From a virus, in IMG/VR virus record IMGVR_UViG_3300006990_000065, positions 1 to 40,377 of that record: a DNA stretch of 40,377 nucleotides; one strand, written 5' to 3'. The position numbers and the translations under genes were made by a program. The notes under the pieces are model-generated. The model saw only the letters and a list, made by a program, of their open reading frames with translations, made no database searches and was not told the DNA's origin. Each line of letters begins with the position of its first letter. Within the stretch, counting starts at the first letter, position 1. Positions 8,484 to 22,400 of the stretch are shown in pieces.

Positions 8484-10496
8484 GTGGCACTACCGATTAG
8501 ATTGATTGTTGGCCCTGACAACATAATGGAGATACCATTAGAAGCACAATCGGTAGACATTACAGTAAATCGAAATGCATCTGCATTCCCGACTCCTAAT
8601 AACATCGTAGGTAGGGTCGCAATAGATACTAACATTCCTGAGATAGATATAGAAATATCAGGTATATTCCAAGACGATGATAGTGCTACATTTGACATCG
8701 AAAAGACAACTCCCCAATTTGGAGGGGGAGATATAGTGTTTAACTTTGCATCGGCTTTGCCAACTACTGCCTTTACTCGTACTGGAAGTGAACCAAATTA
8801 TCTAAGAGTAGAGTTTAAAGAAGACTTTGCAATGGATAATCAAGTTACTAACTCTATAGATATTTATAACACTCCTAATAGCCGCAATCCTCTTCCTCCT
8901 GCCGGTATTGCTAGTTCTGACAACCTTGAAACTAGTAATGTAGATGCTGTGTTAAGCACTCTGCGCAGTGGTAGTTCTACTTATGTGGAAAGCACTGTAG
9001 ACCATCCTTCATCAGGTTCTTATTCTGCTGGTAGCACTAGTATTCGCTTAAATACCGTTACGGGTTATAAGGTTTCACAAAGAGTACATTTGACAAACGG
9101 GACATTTGTAGGGACAGTGACTGGTAAAGATGCTTCGGCTAAAACATTACAGTTTTCAGATGGAATAAAAGTTGGCCTGAGTCATGGAAACGATCTTGTT
9201 ACCTTTTCGACTACATTGTATACTGGTGATGGGCGAATAGTAGGTAGCGTAGTTGCAATCCAAGAACTCGATGAGGATGATGATGTCCCTACAACGGTCA
9301 ACAGAATAACACTAGATTCAATCAATGTACCAATTTATGAAGATGTTTACTATTATATGACTGTGTTTAGTAGGCCACCGATTGAGTCTTTTTTGAATAA
9401 CAGGACAATATCTTTGTACCCCAATTTTTGGAGAATGGATAATCATGTTATCAGTTTTTTCGGCACAACACTTTCATCTGAACCATTAGGTGTACATTTA
9501 GAATTTTCAACTGATATGGCCCATGCTGATTATCAAAGTGGCATTAGTGGAGAATACCCTAGTGTCATTGAAAACGGAGAGCACTACCCCGAATATAGTT
9601 CTAGTGGCAGAAGGATTGCAGGCGAAGGCAACCGTGTGAGAATTAAACTACCAATAGGTGGCATAACTACCGATCCTGTTAACGGTAACCCTGCTTCTAC
9701 ACTAGCACTGATTGTTAAAAAGGCACTAGAGTTGACTACCGATGTCATGGATGAGGGGTACATCACTTCTACTAATGGTGAAACATTAGCCAGTGCATTT
9801 GAAGTGGCAGTTAGTGGCCCTATGTTGAAGGTAAAGCAAAAAGACAACCCAATAAAAGAATCTCTTTTGTCAAGCATAGAACCCTGTTTACAACCTGATG
9901 CTTCTGAAAACTTTGAAACTACTAATTCTTTAGAGCCAGCACTGATTGAATTCTTTACTGACAATTATGCTCTAAATGCGGTTAGCGTCAATGCTAAATC
10001 TGCTGGTGACAAAGTACAAGATTTGTTAGGGCTAGTTTCTAATGCTAAGAAAAATAGAGATTTAATTAGAGGTATACAGATACCTTATGATAGCCTTATA
10101 CAAAGTGATGCAGTTACACCGACTGCAAGGAACTTCTTTTTGACTTTTGGTCAACAAGACAACGACGCTAAAGGTTCGTCAGGTAACGCTCTTAGTGCAT
10201 CTAGTAAAATGGTTCCCGGTTTGTTGCCCGGTGATTTGGGCGGAGACACCCCGGAAGGCGACGAAAGTAGTTTCTTTGATAACTTTGGTGATTTTGGTAA
10301 TGCTTTGCAGGCGTTGGGGAGTTTTGTTGGTAACTTTGTTAGTGATACATTTGTAACCTTAACATCAGAACCTCATGGGAATGACGGCGGAATTAGGATT
10401 ATACCTGAAAAGTTTCATGTACACTATGATGCTGGGAACAAATACTACGCTTACAAGTTGATATTGAAGGCATCTGATTTCGTAATAGGGGTGTGA
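8484..10496 (+). CDS. Distal tail/baseplate protein (paralogue B)
   Basis: 670-aa protein with a GTG start at 8484 after TTGAGGGTTT; the nearby ATG at 8482 is out of frame. It is a paralogue of the 852-aa protein upstream. The N-termini share the pattern P-x-RL followed by S-x-D-x-x-V-x-R-x-x-SAF and an I-x-I-x-GIF/VFTDD strand. Near the C-termini both contain KSAGDKVQD, an IQIPYD strand and the ending FHVHxDA...YA/EFxLKx. The middles are unrelated: here there is no LamG domain, but residues about 177-241 carry a copy of the recurrent beta module (VHLTNGTFVGTVTG). The two proteins may build alternating or stacked rings at the tail tip. The last bases overlap the giant gene's start region. No enzymatic motif was seen. 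Confidence 0.65.
   Translation: MALPIRLIVGPDNIMEIPLEAQSVDITVNRNASAFPTPNNIVGRVAIDTNIPEIDIEISGIFQDDDSATFDIEKTTPQFGGGDIVFNFASALPTTAFTRTGSEPNYLRVEFKEDFAMDNQVTNSIDIYNTPNSRNPLPPAGIASSDNLETSNVDAVLSTLRSGSSTYVESTVDHPSSGSYSAGSTSIRLNTVTGYKVSQRVHLTNGTFVGTVTGKDASAKTLQFSDGIKVGLSHGNDLVTFSTTLYTGDGRIVGSVVAIQELDEDDDVPTTVNRITLDSINVPIYEDVYYYMTVFSRPPIESFLNNRTISLYPNFWRMDNHVISFFGTTLSSEPLGVHLEFSTDMAHADYQSGISGEYPSVIENGEHYPEYSSSGRRIAGEGNRVRIKLPIGGITTDPVNGNPASTLALIVKKALELTTDVMDEGYITSTNGETLASAFEVAVSGPMLKVKQKDNPIKESLLSSIEPCLQPDASENFETTNSLEPALIEFFTDNYALNAVSVNAKSAGDKVQDLLGLVSNAKKNRDLIRGIQIPYDSLIQSDAVTPTARNFFLTFGQQDNDAKGSSGNALSASSKMVPGLLPGDLGGDTPEGDESSFFDNFGDFGNALQALGSFVGNFVSDTFVTLTSEPHGNDGGIRIIPEKFHVHYDAGNKYYAYKLILKASDFVIGV
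9013..9207 (+). repeat. Recurrent beta module, copy 2 (in paralogue B)
   Basis: Protein-level repeat, residues about 177-241. The core VHLTNGTFVGTVTGKD and end HGNDLVTF follow the same strand-NG-turn-(L/V)G-strand pattern as the other three copies. This is the most diverged of the four. Confidence 0.45.
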
Positions 10497-10498
10497 AA

Positions 10499-13400
10499 AT
10501 GACTATACTAATCGAACCCGGATATGCGCTTTCATTCAATGGTATTACTGACGGTGTACTAGTACCTCCTAATCTTAATATGGGGAGTAATAAGGTTGAG
10601 TCGAATAAGGCTTTACCTAATGCTTTGCGCTCATTTACATTAGAGACATGGATAGTTCCTGATTGCGGAGGAATTGTGTTTGAATATGAAAATGTCATGA
10701 GGCTGAGCGTGGGTACGCCTTCAAGCCCTGCCCCTGCGTCTTTTGAAATCAATTTAGAGAATGTAGCGGCTGGGACAAGTAGTGTACAGACCATCAATAG
10801 TGCTAAGCCAGTGCATCGCCCTAATGGTGACTTGGCTTATTGGGACGGTATTTTATTCCCTACTCCTAGTTTAGGTTTACATAATTCTTATGTCTATACT
10901 GACGAAAATAGAAATGACTCTACTGCACTAAACGATGGTCATAGAGAATTATTGAATGTCACGGTTACATTTACTGGTAGGCGTTTGTACATGCACATTA
11001 ATGGTGATTTGTTAGTTTCAAAAGAATTTGAGGAAGATCAACAAGTTGTACTGAATGCTTCTAATATGTACCTTGGTGGTAGAGGAGGTGAGTACAGGGG
11101 CACTATAGAGGCAATTCACTTATCAAGAGGGGTAAAGGCTTCAGGGAGGACATCTTACGCCCCAGTCAAAAGTGATGACACTATTGGGCTTTGGAGATTT
11201 GAAGAGCCGATTGAACCGATCACTACTCAAGTTGTAACCCCTGCTATATCTGCATCGACTAGTACAAGTTCTACTATCAACATAGGTACGGCTGCTGCCA
11301 AGGCATTAGCAAAAGAATTGGCAGGTGACGGATTTACAGACAACATAAACTTTACCACTACTGCCCCTTGGAATTCACAAGGTTCTTACACTGTCAAAAA
11401 ATATGCAGCAACATCAACTAGTGACATTACTATACCCAAAGTACCTTACAACATAATAGTCAATCCTCTTGGTTATAGTTCTACAACTGGTAAGCCTACT
11501 GCTAAAGCCCCTGAGCGTTTGCGCTTAATGGAAATTAGTGGTGGGGCGGGCACGATTACAGTTGAATCAATCCATCTTGATTTTGGCGCTACTTCAAATG
11601 GTAGAAGAGGAGCATTACAGGCTCACGACGCTGGTATATTTGTGATTGTAACTGGAGATTGTATAGTAGACGGTGGTAATGGAAATGTGTATCAGCCACA
11701 AGGAAGCGGTACTCAGTTCTCGCATAGACAGGGACAAGTATGCATAGATGAAAGTGTTCACGAGAATCACGGTATAGTTTTCTCTATGAGTATGTCTATC
11801 GATTCTGACAGTTACAATAAATTTTCAGCATCTTCGGCTAACCCCGGCGATGGATTTTACATAGGTCATTCAGGTAGACATGTGTTAAATCATGTCAAGA
11901 GTCATCCGTTTATGGGTACTTTGCCACCAGCAACAGATTTAGTTGTTGACAAAAAGTTAGATGCATCTGCTGATGTAATATCTGCTTCGTTTTCATCACA
12001 GTATTCTGATATTAAAGGGACGGTACCAGTCAATTCCAAAATATCAACCTATGACTCCCATATTAGTAATCAGATTACAAACTTGTCTTTCAAAACCAAA
12101 GTGAGCCAAGTTGTAGAAAACGGCATGAGTGACATATCAGATTCCCAAAGAAGCATTATCGCTTTAGGTGGTATTCGTTTTGATTCTAGTTTATTTAGTC
12201 TGAAGACAATTGGTGGTAATAAAACTTCTAAAGATTCCACAGAGGCGGCTAGGCACTTAGTGCCTTCTGACGAATCTCGCATTGCCATTTTAAGTCTACC
12301 TTCTCTTTCTACATACAATTATGCTCCATTTATACAGGTGCATTACAATGCAGTTTGTCATAATTTGGCTAATTTCCCAGTTGCCGCTGCTTCTAGGATC
12401 GACTCTTCCTTTACCAGTACATCTACTATAATTAAATTAGAAAGCATCAAGTCTTTTGGTAAAAATGGTGCTGTGTTACCCGCTAGTAGAATTTCTATAG
12501 ATGGTACACCTGCCACAACAAACGGTGCAATAACTGCTACACTGAATCACAGTGATAACAAAATTACATTTAGTGCTGCTACTGATTCTGCATTCCAAGC
12601 AAAAGACACCACAGGTGCAATTGTCAAATTCAAAATGAATGGGCCATCAATAATGGTGACTAAAACCTTACCTGATGTAAGCACCATTGTCACTGGTACT
12701 ACATCAATCCTCGATCTTATTCATACTGCTTTGGCTGACGGTGCTTTAGATATTGTTGCACCGGGTGGTAGAATTGAAATTGATATGCCTGATAACTTTG
12801 CATTTGGCGAAGGTGCTTTGGAAGGTGATACTGAAGAAGGTATAGTTGCAGAACCTAAATTAGACTTTACACTATGTCCTGCCAATTATTTACCATTGGC
12901 TTCGACTGATACCCCTGCTAAGACTCCGCAGAGTATAGCGCTGGCTAATTCTAATTTATCTACTAAGGTTTCTCAGTTTAGTAAGGTCATCATATCTCCA
13001 ACGCACAGTTCTTCTAATTTAGAAGAAGGAGAAGATATGGTCCGCCAGTTACCAATCAATCGCCGAATTAGTACTGGCATACTAATTAACAACAGCGGGG
13101 GCTACAATGCTAGTACTACATCGGCAATGGCTGTTGACGGAGTGGATGCTAGGACTATATTTTCTAACGGCGATACTGTTTACAGGGCTGACGGCAAAGC
13201 ACTCGGCACAATTAGTGCAACAGTGACGGAAAATGCTATAACAATAGGTGGAGGTACAGCGGCTCTTTTACAGGACAATGAAGAGTTGTATAGAACTCCT
13301 ATAACATTAGGTCAGGGTACTACTAATCATTCTACTGCCGTGCATGAAGTCTTTGACATCATTGAACACCAAGTATTAGGTAAAAAGGTTGTCTTGACTG

Positions 13401-16400
13401 TACAACCTAGTGACCGTAGGCGCTTTTCGCAACTGGCAAAACTCAGGTCAAATGCCTCTATGCCTAATTCCATATCCATCGAATACTTAGTTTCAAGAGG
13501 CAGAGTCTTATCATTTGATGATGATGTTAATGGTAATTCCAACTTATTAGCCTATGGACTTGTATCTGATATAGCAAGTGCAAGTGTCAGCGCCAAAGGT
13601 GATGGTGCTCCTGATTCTCACATTGTAAAGGAAATAATGCCGGGTGCACCTGTAGTTACAGTTACATTGGGTGGTCCCGGCCAAGGTGCAATCAATACTA
13701 AGGAAACATGGGATCCAAGTCCTACTGCTAGAATGGCTTGGAGTACTAGGCGTGACTGTGTTACGAACGGAACTGAGTATGATGTAAGTGCAAGGACAAT
13801 TACAGTCGTTCCTCTTAAAAACAACGCAACTGACTTAGGCTCTTGGGGCACATATTGCTTCCCTAAAGTTGGCAGAATATATATTGAACTGGCGAGAACA
13901 GATGTAAATGAAGGGATTAGTTTTGCTTCAGCAGAATACAGTTCAAAGACGGGTACTGTATTCAACTTTGCATCAGGTTCTCATCGAGGTACTGGTAAGT
14001 TTTTACTAGCAGATGGAAGCGAAGCAGATACTTTTTCTGAATGGGTTAGTGAAGTTGGAGCCGCAAACATAGTTGGTGGTAACATACATGTCGATGACAA
14101 GTTCCTTGAAGAATCGATGTGCAACGATGGTACTACAATCAACGACAGATTATTCCAAACACTTGATACTGTACAGCACGATTATCAATTGGGTACACAG
14201 TACGCAAGCACTCGTGCTATGGTAGAGATTCCTTTGTTTGATAACCAGTTCTTTAGTAATGAAGATAGAGGTATATTTGTTGGACCTGACAACAGCATGA
14301 AGATACATGTTGATGCTACTCACACTGCAAGCAACTGGGCACCAAACCCTGTCGGTAGAAGACACGAAGAGATAGCCCCTCAAGACCCTGAAGTATTTGG
14401 GGCATTTTCTTACAGCATATCTAGCAATAGCCACAGGTCGGGTACTAAGATTACTAAGCCTTTCACTGGTGCTACAATTTCCGTAGAAGATGCAAGCATA
14501 TTCCCTATACCTGATGCTGCCCCTGTCACCGTTGCCGGTGTTGACGGTAGCGCAAGGTATCGTAGAGCATTCTTGCCGAGCGGAGAATGGGTACTGTATA
14601 CTGCTAGACATGAAGGTAATAACACAATCACAGCAGCCGCAGCAGCAACTGCTGGTGGTAACTGGGCAATGAGCAAGAACTTTGTCAAGGAGTTTGCAGT
14701 CGGCGTACAACTCACTCCGGGTCCGGGCTACCAAGATATGAACTACACCTCTATTGCAGACAACCCCTTACTCAAGAGTGCTGGATATGAAGGTCGTCGA
14801 TCTTTCTATTATGACCGTTCCAATGTGATGACTCAAGGTGGCAATGTTGACTATGGTATGAAGCAGTATGTCAGCGCAGTTGAGTTCAGAGCAGGGCCTC
14901 GTGTTAACCCTCACCTTGACAGAATCCAAAGTGGCAGGGCTAAAGGAATAGTAGAATCTTTGAATACAGGTCTAAACATATTATACTTAAAAGATGGAAG
15001 CGCTTTTCCTGAAAACAGAGAAGGAGTAAATGGGTATGCTGGTTATCGCTACAGGCTGGCTTGGAGAAATGCAAGTGGTACCCTTACATATGCGCACTAC
15101 GAAGCAAGAGCAGGTACTATATTCGCACTATCGCAGAGAGACTCCGGCTTCACACCGTCAGCAGGTGATGAGGTAACGCTTGTTGATATGCATGCAAGCC
15201 CTAGTACAATTTACCCTGAAGTAAAAGAAGGCGTTTTCCTAAATAAGAACTGGGCCAACCCTTATGCTCCGGGTGGTTTGCGTGACGGTGACACTGTTTG
15301 GATGAACATGCACTACACTAACCCTCATTCAATAGAAGGTTTATTCGCTAAGAGTAGAGGTACGCTCAATGAAGGTCAAGTTTGGACTGGGTTTAATGGT
15401 GGAGAAGGGGCGATGAATGCAAACCCAAGAAGCAGTACACCTTTGGAAAACTTCTTGATAGGTAATACCTGTACTGAAACTGCCAAAAACTTCGTGCAAC
15501 ATGTTAACAAAACTATTGAATTGAATTACGAAGCCCTTGGTTTATCAGCAACTTTAGCACCTACTGTTGCATATCTAGATCCGTACCAGTCATCTGATGA
15601 ACATTCTCGTGTGTTGCTATACGATGTAGCGCATGACCGTGAGTTTATTGCATTCCAAGACTTGTGGATGCAAGTACAAAGCAGTGCAGATGCCATCAAG
15701 ATAGGTGCGGCCCCTACTACAACAGCAGGCGCTATTCTGCATAGCGATGCAAATTCAGGCTCATCGCTAGATGTAGCATCAGGTTTCCCAAGCCAAAGCA
15801 AATACCTTGCAGTATCTGCACAGTCTCAGTTTATGGAAGCGGCCTATTCGCACAAAAGCACATGGAATGCTAGTACTGGTACTATTTTGTCGCCGCATTC
15901 TCCTGATGTAGGTTCTAGTTATACCACTAATAACGGCATGCCTAGAACCAATGACGCAGTAATCAACTCTGCAGATTCGCTATTACTTCATCAGCAAATC
16001 GACAAGGATTCAAGAGAAGCGTCTACTTTCTTTGATACTCCTGACGGTACTCGTGCTATACCTGCATTCCTTGCACTGAAGGGAATTAGAAACGATACAC
16101 TTGATTTAATAAGCCATGAAGAAACCCGACTACGGCATTTAGACCACTGGACAAAGATGGACTTCGTAAGAAGGTTAACCGTGGACTTTGGAGAAGTAGC
16201 ACTTAGAGATGGTGTTACTAACATAGAGTCAGCCGCCCGTGAAGTTGTCCGCTTAATCAATCAGGCCGGTGCTAAGAACGGCAGAACTTACACAAAAGAA
16301 TCAGATGACCCTCATCTTGGTGCTAGTACTGGCTCAACTCACGATCCTGCACCGTTTTGGGATGTTGAGAAATCTTTCTCTAGTCATGATAGAGGTACGC

Positions 16401-19400
16401 ACATGGGGTATGTTCGTGCTCACCTCGGTAGAGTTGTGCAAGACTCTGATGGAAATTCAGGCTATTCAATAGTAATACATTCTACTGTACCGGGTGCTGA
16501 AGGTCGTAACTTCTGTACTTGGTTAGATAGTAGTCGTGCACAGACTCCTTATCGTCCTCAGTATCTTATTGGTCATGGCGGAAGATTCCGTAACTATTGG
16601 TGTCAACCTGACGAAATGACTGGGGAGAACATGCACCCTGCTCCTATGCCAATCAATCGATTTGGTAGACCATTTGCTCCAATCACTACTCTCAAAGAGT
16701 TCTTGCCTCCTGAAGAAACACTAGATTCGTTTGAAAACAATCTAAGCCTTGGGCCTGAAACCGTTGCAAGTTCTACTCAGAAAACAGATGCATTTAGAGA
16801 AAGCGCATCGGGTAGAAACAGTAACACCGTAATCGATGAGTCGTTTGAAACAAAAAGTCCATCTTCTACATTAGTCGATGGTTTGAGGACTGGTACCTCT
16901 GCAAAGGCACGAATTAACTTTGGTGGCATGACTCAGGCTGGAATACCGGGCTGGGCACCTAATGCTGGTAAGTGGGGTATAGGTAGAGATGGAGACTCTA
17001 AATTTGAAGCAATTTATGGTAATGCATCTAATGCTGCTACTGCTACGCTAGGCGGCACAGCATATTCTGATAGCAATAAAACAGGCTACATCCCTGAAGC
17101 AGATATGAAGCCATCTAACATAGGTGATGGTAACCTCTATGGAATTAAGTTAGTCGATCATCGTGGTGACAGCCATACAGTAAGAATGGTTTACAAGCAG
17201 TATGGTAAGTCGTTTGCAAACGATTTGACAATGGCTCCCCCTACAATTGATGAGGAAGTCATTATTCACTTTGATGACAGAGATGTAGCGCAAGGTGGAT
17301 TCACAATTGGTAAGCATATGGTTGGCACAGGTGAAGTATGTGGCGAAAAGAGTGGAGGTACTGCTGAGCCATACAAAGGTAACCTTTGGAATAACTACCC
17401 TTCACCTGCTGTAGGAATACATGTAACTGGTAACAAGGCCACTGATACCGGAGTAACTATGGATGTAACTTTCACTGCGCCTTACAGTACAGGAGACACG
17501 CTAACCCACCCTGATGTACTAGGTTATCTCGGATTCCCTGAGTCGGGCGTATTGCAATTGACAGATGATGCAGGCACTAGTGGTGACCAAGGGATTACTA
17601 TTCATTACACCAGCCGATCTCATTACGACCACGATGGTGATACTGGTGCATCTAACAAGCACTACTTCTATGGTTGCACAGGTGGTCGTGCACTAACTAC
17701 TAACGAAGGTATGTTAATTAGTCCAAGAATCAACTTCACAAGCGTACTCACTGACGAAGTGATTGCAGCGGCAGTTGAGTTCGCTATGACAATGCCTGAC
17801 CCTAGTGACGACAGCATATCAGCAACAAGTTTCGATTGCACAGGTATGTTTGCACCTGATGGTAAAACATTAGGCGAATGGGGAGTTAGCCCTACTGCTA
17901 TACGAGTTAAGGCCAGTAGTAAAAACAAGGTACCTCTTAGTAAGTTGTTTGAAGTTTCAAGAAGTAAGGATTGGGGATTGGTCGAAGGTGCAAGTAGTGA
18001 CGCTGTAGTATCAAGTAAACACACTGGTGGATTAAGCGATGCTGAAAGAGATGCGGGTGTACGCCTAGATGTAGGTTATATTCCTGAAACTCTTTTACAC
18101 ATTACTACTCGTTACAAGGGTACTAATGCAAACACTGCTACTCCCATTCTAGTTGATAATCAGAATAACCCTGTTGATATATCGATATGGCAAAGAAACC
18201 TTCGTGGAGATAACTACACAGGCGTAGCGGGCGACCACATTATACCAAAGGTAGACAGCCCTATGATTTTGAAAACCACTGATGATGGTACTCTAATAAC
18301 AACCGCAAGTAACACTTACTTGTATTCAATATGTGTACCGGGTTCAGACCATGCACAGGCTTGGGGCGAGCGGTTTACAATTTGGTGGGGTTCAGAAGAA
18401 TACGCAGAGGTTGCCAGTACGCCCGGAACAGCAGTTGAAACCAAACTTACTTACGGAGCGGCTACAGGTGTTAGTACTAACTTTGCTTCTTTCTGCCATG
18501 ACAGTGATGATGAAGTCCTCATGCGCAATGGCGATGTCAAGAATGGCATGAAAACAGATGGTATTCGTAGGGCTGGAAGCAAGATGTCCAGCCCTTTCCT
18601 CTACTTTAGAGGAGGCAGAGACAGCCCTGACCACTGGGTGCCACTTTACTTCGGTGGTGGGTTCAGTGGTGTAGTTATGGATGTTAACGACGGTACTCAA
18701 AACGATTACGGTGATTTCTATACACATCCTTACGCAGGTGGGCCAACCGGATCTGCTGGTCTACAAAACATAGGCGAAGTTGCTGGCGCTTACGCACTTC
18801 TTGATACGAATGCAATGCTGGCTATGTTCCCCGGTACACCTTATTTGGATAACCACAGGGGTAAAAATAACCCGCCTATGTTTAACCAAGATGGTATTTT
18901 ACCTTTCGATATGGCTAAGGGTGCAAACAATCACGCTACTGGTACAACATATACAGATGGTACAAATACAGTATCAACAAACATACCGAGTCCAATTATA
19001 CTTCGATTTGGTCATCCTCACGCTAGGTATAGCGCTGCTGGAAACACTGCTGACCAAACTATCTACATGGTGTTTGGTCCCGGCCAAGCCTTCCCTCACA
19101 ACAGTGCTACCTTTGAACCCCAAGGGTCGAATATAGTGACTACAGGTAATGGCTACAGCGCTGTCCCAATTTATACAACAAGTACCTCCCCGTCATTCTT
19201 ACCTAATCAATTAACCAACGGTGACGATTTTGTTAGTGGTTTCAATAGAACTTTGGCTGCATCTGCTCACTTACCAAGGACCAGTTTCTTTCAAAAGAAT
19301 AGACTAAGTGCATTCAATTACGATATGAATTGGGAACCAACAAAGGGATTCCCAAGTGTCGCTGCTCATACTAGTAGTGGTGATTCATTTGCGCAAGGGT

Positions 19401-22400
19401 ACAACAAAGCATTTTATTACGAAGGTTCTGACTTTACTATAGGTAGTTTAACTCTGCCTCCTACGGCACATCCATTTAACCATGTATTTACTAACTTGGC
19501 TGGTGGTGCATTAGAGAGTGCAACATATCCCGCAAGTAAAAAGGCGTTTGCAATTTGGCACATGGATGGAGGCTATCATCCCGGTGGGCACTTCCTTGAT
19601 AATCATGTCAATATCAATCCAAAGCACCCAGTAGAGAATGGTAGGTTAGCCACAGGTAGCGCTAATAAACACAATGTATCTGCATTCAGGCCTTGTGGAC
19701 TTTTGGCTAAAGCATATTTGGCTAAATATGATACTGATGGCGATCCTGAAGACCAAGTAAGTGACGAAAATGTTGTACTGATAGACGCTACTCGTGTACA
19801 GAACGCAGAGGAGTTAGGGGCAGTTATCAGTGCATCTATCAACACATTCCCCGGTAAAGACCCGCTCAAAGCAATAGGTGGTACATTTTTACCGTCTATG
19901 CAGAACGCTCACAAGCAAGACAGATACGGTTGGGTAGAATTAGCCGTAGCATCTTACACTGCTCAGAACGGCCTCGACCCAGCCAGTGCAACTGCTGCGT
20001 CATTAGTGGCAACTAGTACTTCTACGACATTACCACCTTATGGTTGGTTAAGAGTAAGTGATGGTACAACTTCCGGTTACGCACCTTATGTTGGTTATTC
20101 TGTTAGTGCTCCTAATACTACCTTTACACTTGGTAAAGGTCCGGCTGCGACCACACCAAAGAGTGTAACAGTCCAAGGAGGAACTAGTGGAACTAGTGGC
20201 TATTCTGCAGCATCCGGTTTGGCTACGACTGGTGGTTCAGGTACTGGGTTAACTATACAAATAACAAGTGTAAATGGCTCAGGTCAAGTTACAGGTGCGA
20301 CAATAACCGCTTCCGGTTCAGGTTATAACAGTGGCGAGGTAGTTGTTATTCAACAAGGTGGCTCTTCAAATGATGCTAGGTTAGAACTAGTCCTTGATGC
20401 CTCTTCAAATGTCATTGACCCTACAAATAATAGGCATGTTGCTGTAACTAACAGTTTCAAAGTATATGTTTGGACTAAGGCAGGTACTCATCGTCATAAT
20501 AACGACAGTGGTGTAACTGATCGTGACCACATGACACAAGTACACTATAACGGTTTAATCGATGCAGTAGATCGAACTAAGCCTATTGGTGCAGTAGGAT
20601 GGGCTGGAGAAGCCTATTCTTACATGAATTCGTATACAGGTACTCAAGTTGGTTCAGGCGTTTATCCCGCTGGCTTAGGTGCTTGGCACCCATTCCTTGG
20701 CTTCAATCCATACGGGGCAGCAGAGACCTGCTTAGCAGCGTCAGCGCCTGTCGGTACAGGAGATACTGCTACTGCAACATTCTCTGATTACTGTGTAAAT
20801 GGCTTATCATCAAGGCACTTGATTGCTATTACTAATGAAAGTGAATTACCATTAATTGCAAAGGCCGACAGGGACGGTATTCTCTGTTCAGGTGATTGGT
20901 TGATGGCTAAAGAAAACGGCAACATATTACATGCTGGTACAACCCAGTGGGACACTGATAAAGTTCACAATAAATCAAGATATGTGGCTTACGCTAACGC
21001 TGGTCCTCGTGTAGAAGCACAGGTACACAGCGATTTCGTAAGACCATTTGACGCAAGTGATTACCCTGCAACAAATGCAGTGCCCGCTGATAACAAATGG
21101 CATGCTACAATAGCATCCGGCAAAATGGTACAACTCAATTCATGTTTGCATCCGACTGGTGATTTGTATTGGGATGAAAGCATAGTCAAAGGTTCTAACT
21201 TCCACGAAGATTTCGCAACTTACGGTGTAGAGTGTATTGGTAATAGTGGTTTGTTGGATTATCTTAATCCGGGCGCTGCTACTACTGCTATGCCTCATCC
21301 CGGTTTGTTTGGATATTACGATAAGCGATCTGCTGCTCGTAACTTTAGTGCAGAGCATGTTGTTTGGAAGCGTATGGATGGTGGTAGCCTAACTATGCCA
21401 GCGGCCAATGCTAGAGGCCTTGGGGCTATACCTTGGGTTCAGCGAAAAGTAGGGGAAGAGAGATATGAGTTAGTTGGCGAGAAAATACTTGGTAATGTTA
21501 GATTTAGTTTTGAATCTACTAATTCTGCTATGTTCCCAGTTATACAGGCTCAAGAATTAGCCCACCCTCAGTTGGCAGAACAGCACCCTAAGAAGATAAG
21601 AAACGCACTAATGATACCAAATGAAGAATTGCAATTCCAAAGCATGATGGTGGTAGATGATACTGGGCAGGAACATCGCTTAGAAGGCGGTTCGCCATTA
21701 GGTACTGTCATCATGGACTTCAGACATGTAAGTGACAGGGAGATAGAAGGTTTAGCACCTGCCTTAGCAGGTACTGGTATTTCACCTAATATGAAAATCC
21801 GTTTACCTAATCCTGATGAAATACCGGGCAATATCATAATAAGGCCCGGCTTTGATAGAATACAAGCGTATCAGAATGAAACATTTGGTTCAGGTGGTTT
21901 GCAGCACCCTGCTCAAGGAGAAGAGGGTGGCTTTGTCAGAAACCTGTTTGATAATCAAAGTCCCGGTCCTAGATTATGGCCTACATGGGAAAATAATGGT
22001 TGGGAGCATCTAAGTCAAGATAGAACAGATGTTTCAACTACTAAGCACAGGCATCGATTAGGTTTCCCGGCATCAACATCAGAGGGTTGGGAAGATTATA
22101 CTGGTCATAAACCACTTACCACGGCTTACGAGCCACACGATCGCAGCCTTTATTTCCATGTAACCAAGATGAGCACAAGTATGACTTACAGGTATGGTGA
22201 GTCACAAGAGCGAACATACCTTAGTGTAGATGGAACCAACTTGATAACACAATCACCTGAAGACATAAGTTCTTCTGTCTATACGGACCCTAGTGAACTT
22301 AGTGGGGGTAGATACTTTTTGAGACTATACAATCAAGAAACTGGTAAAGGAGTAATTGTTTCATACACGGGTATAGATAACAGTAGCAGTGCCAAAAAGT

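Noticed and set aside
14625-14660. CAG/CAGC-rich run as a microsatellite or regulatory repeat
   Set aside because: It is short, imperfect and simply encodes an Ala/Thr-rich stretch of the giant protein.
14150-14734. 194-codon minus-strand open frame inside the giant gene
   Set aside because: It lies antisense to a long, clearly coding frame, is overlapped by another antisense frame (14410-14715), has no ribosome binding site or family motif, and has Cys/Ser-rich shadow composition.
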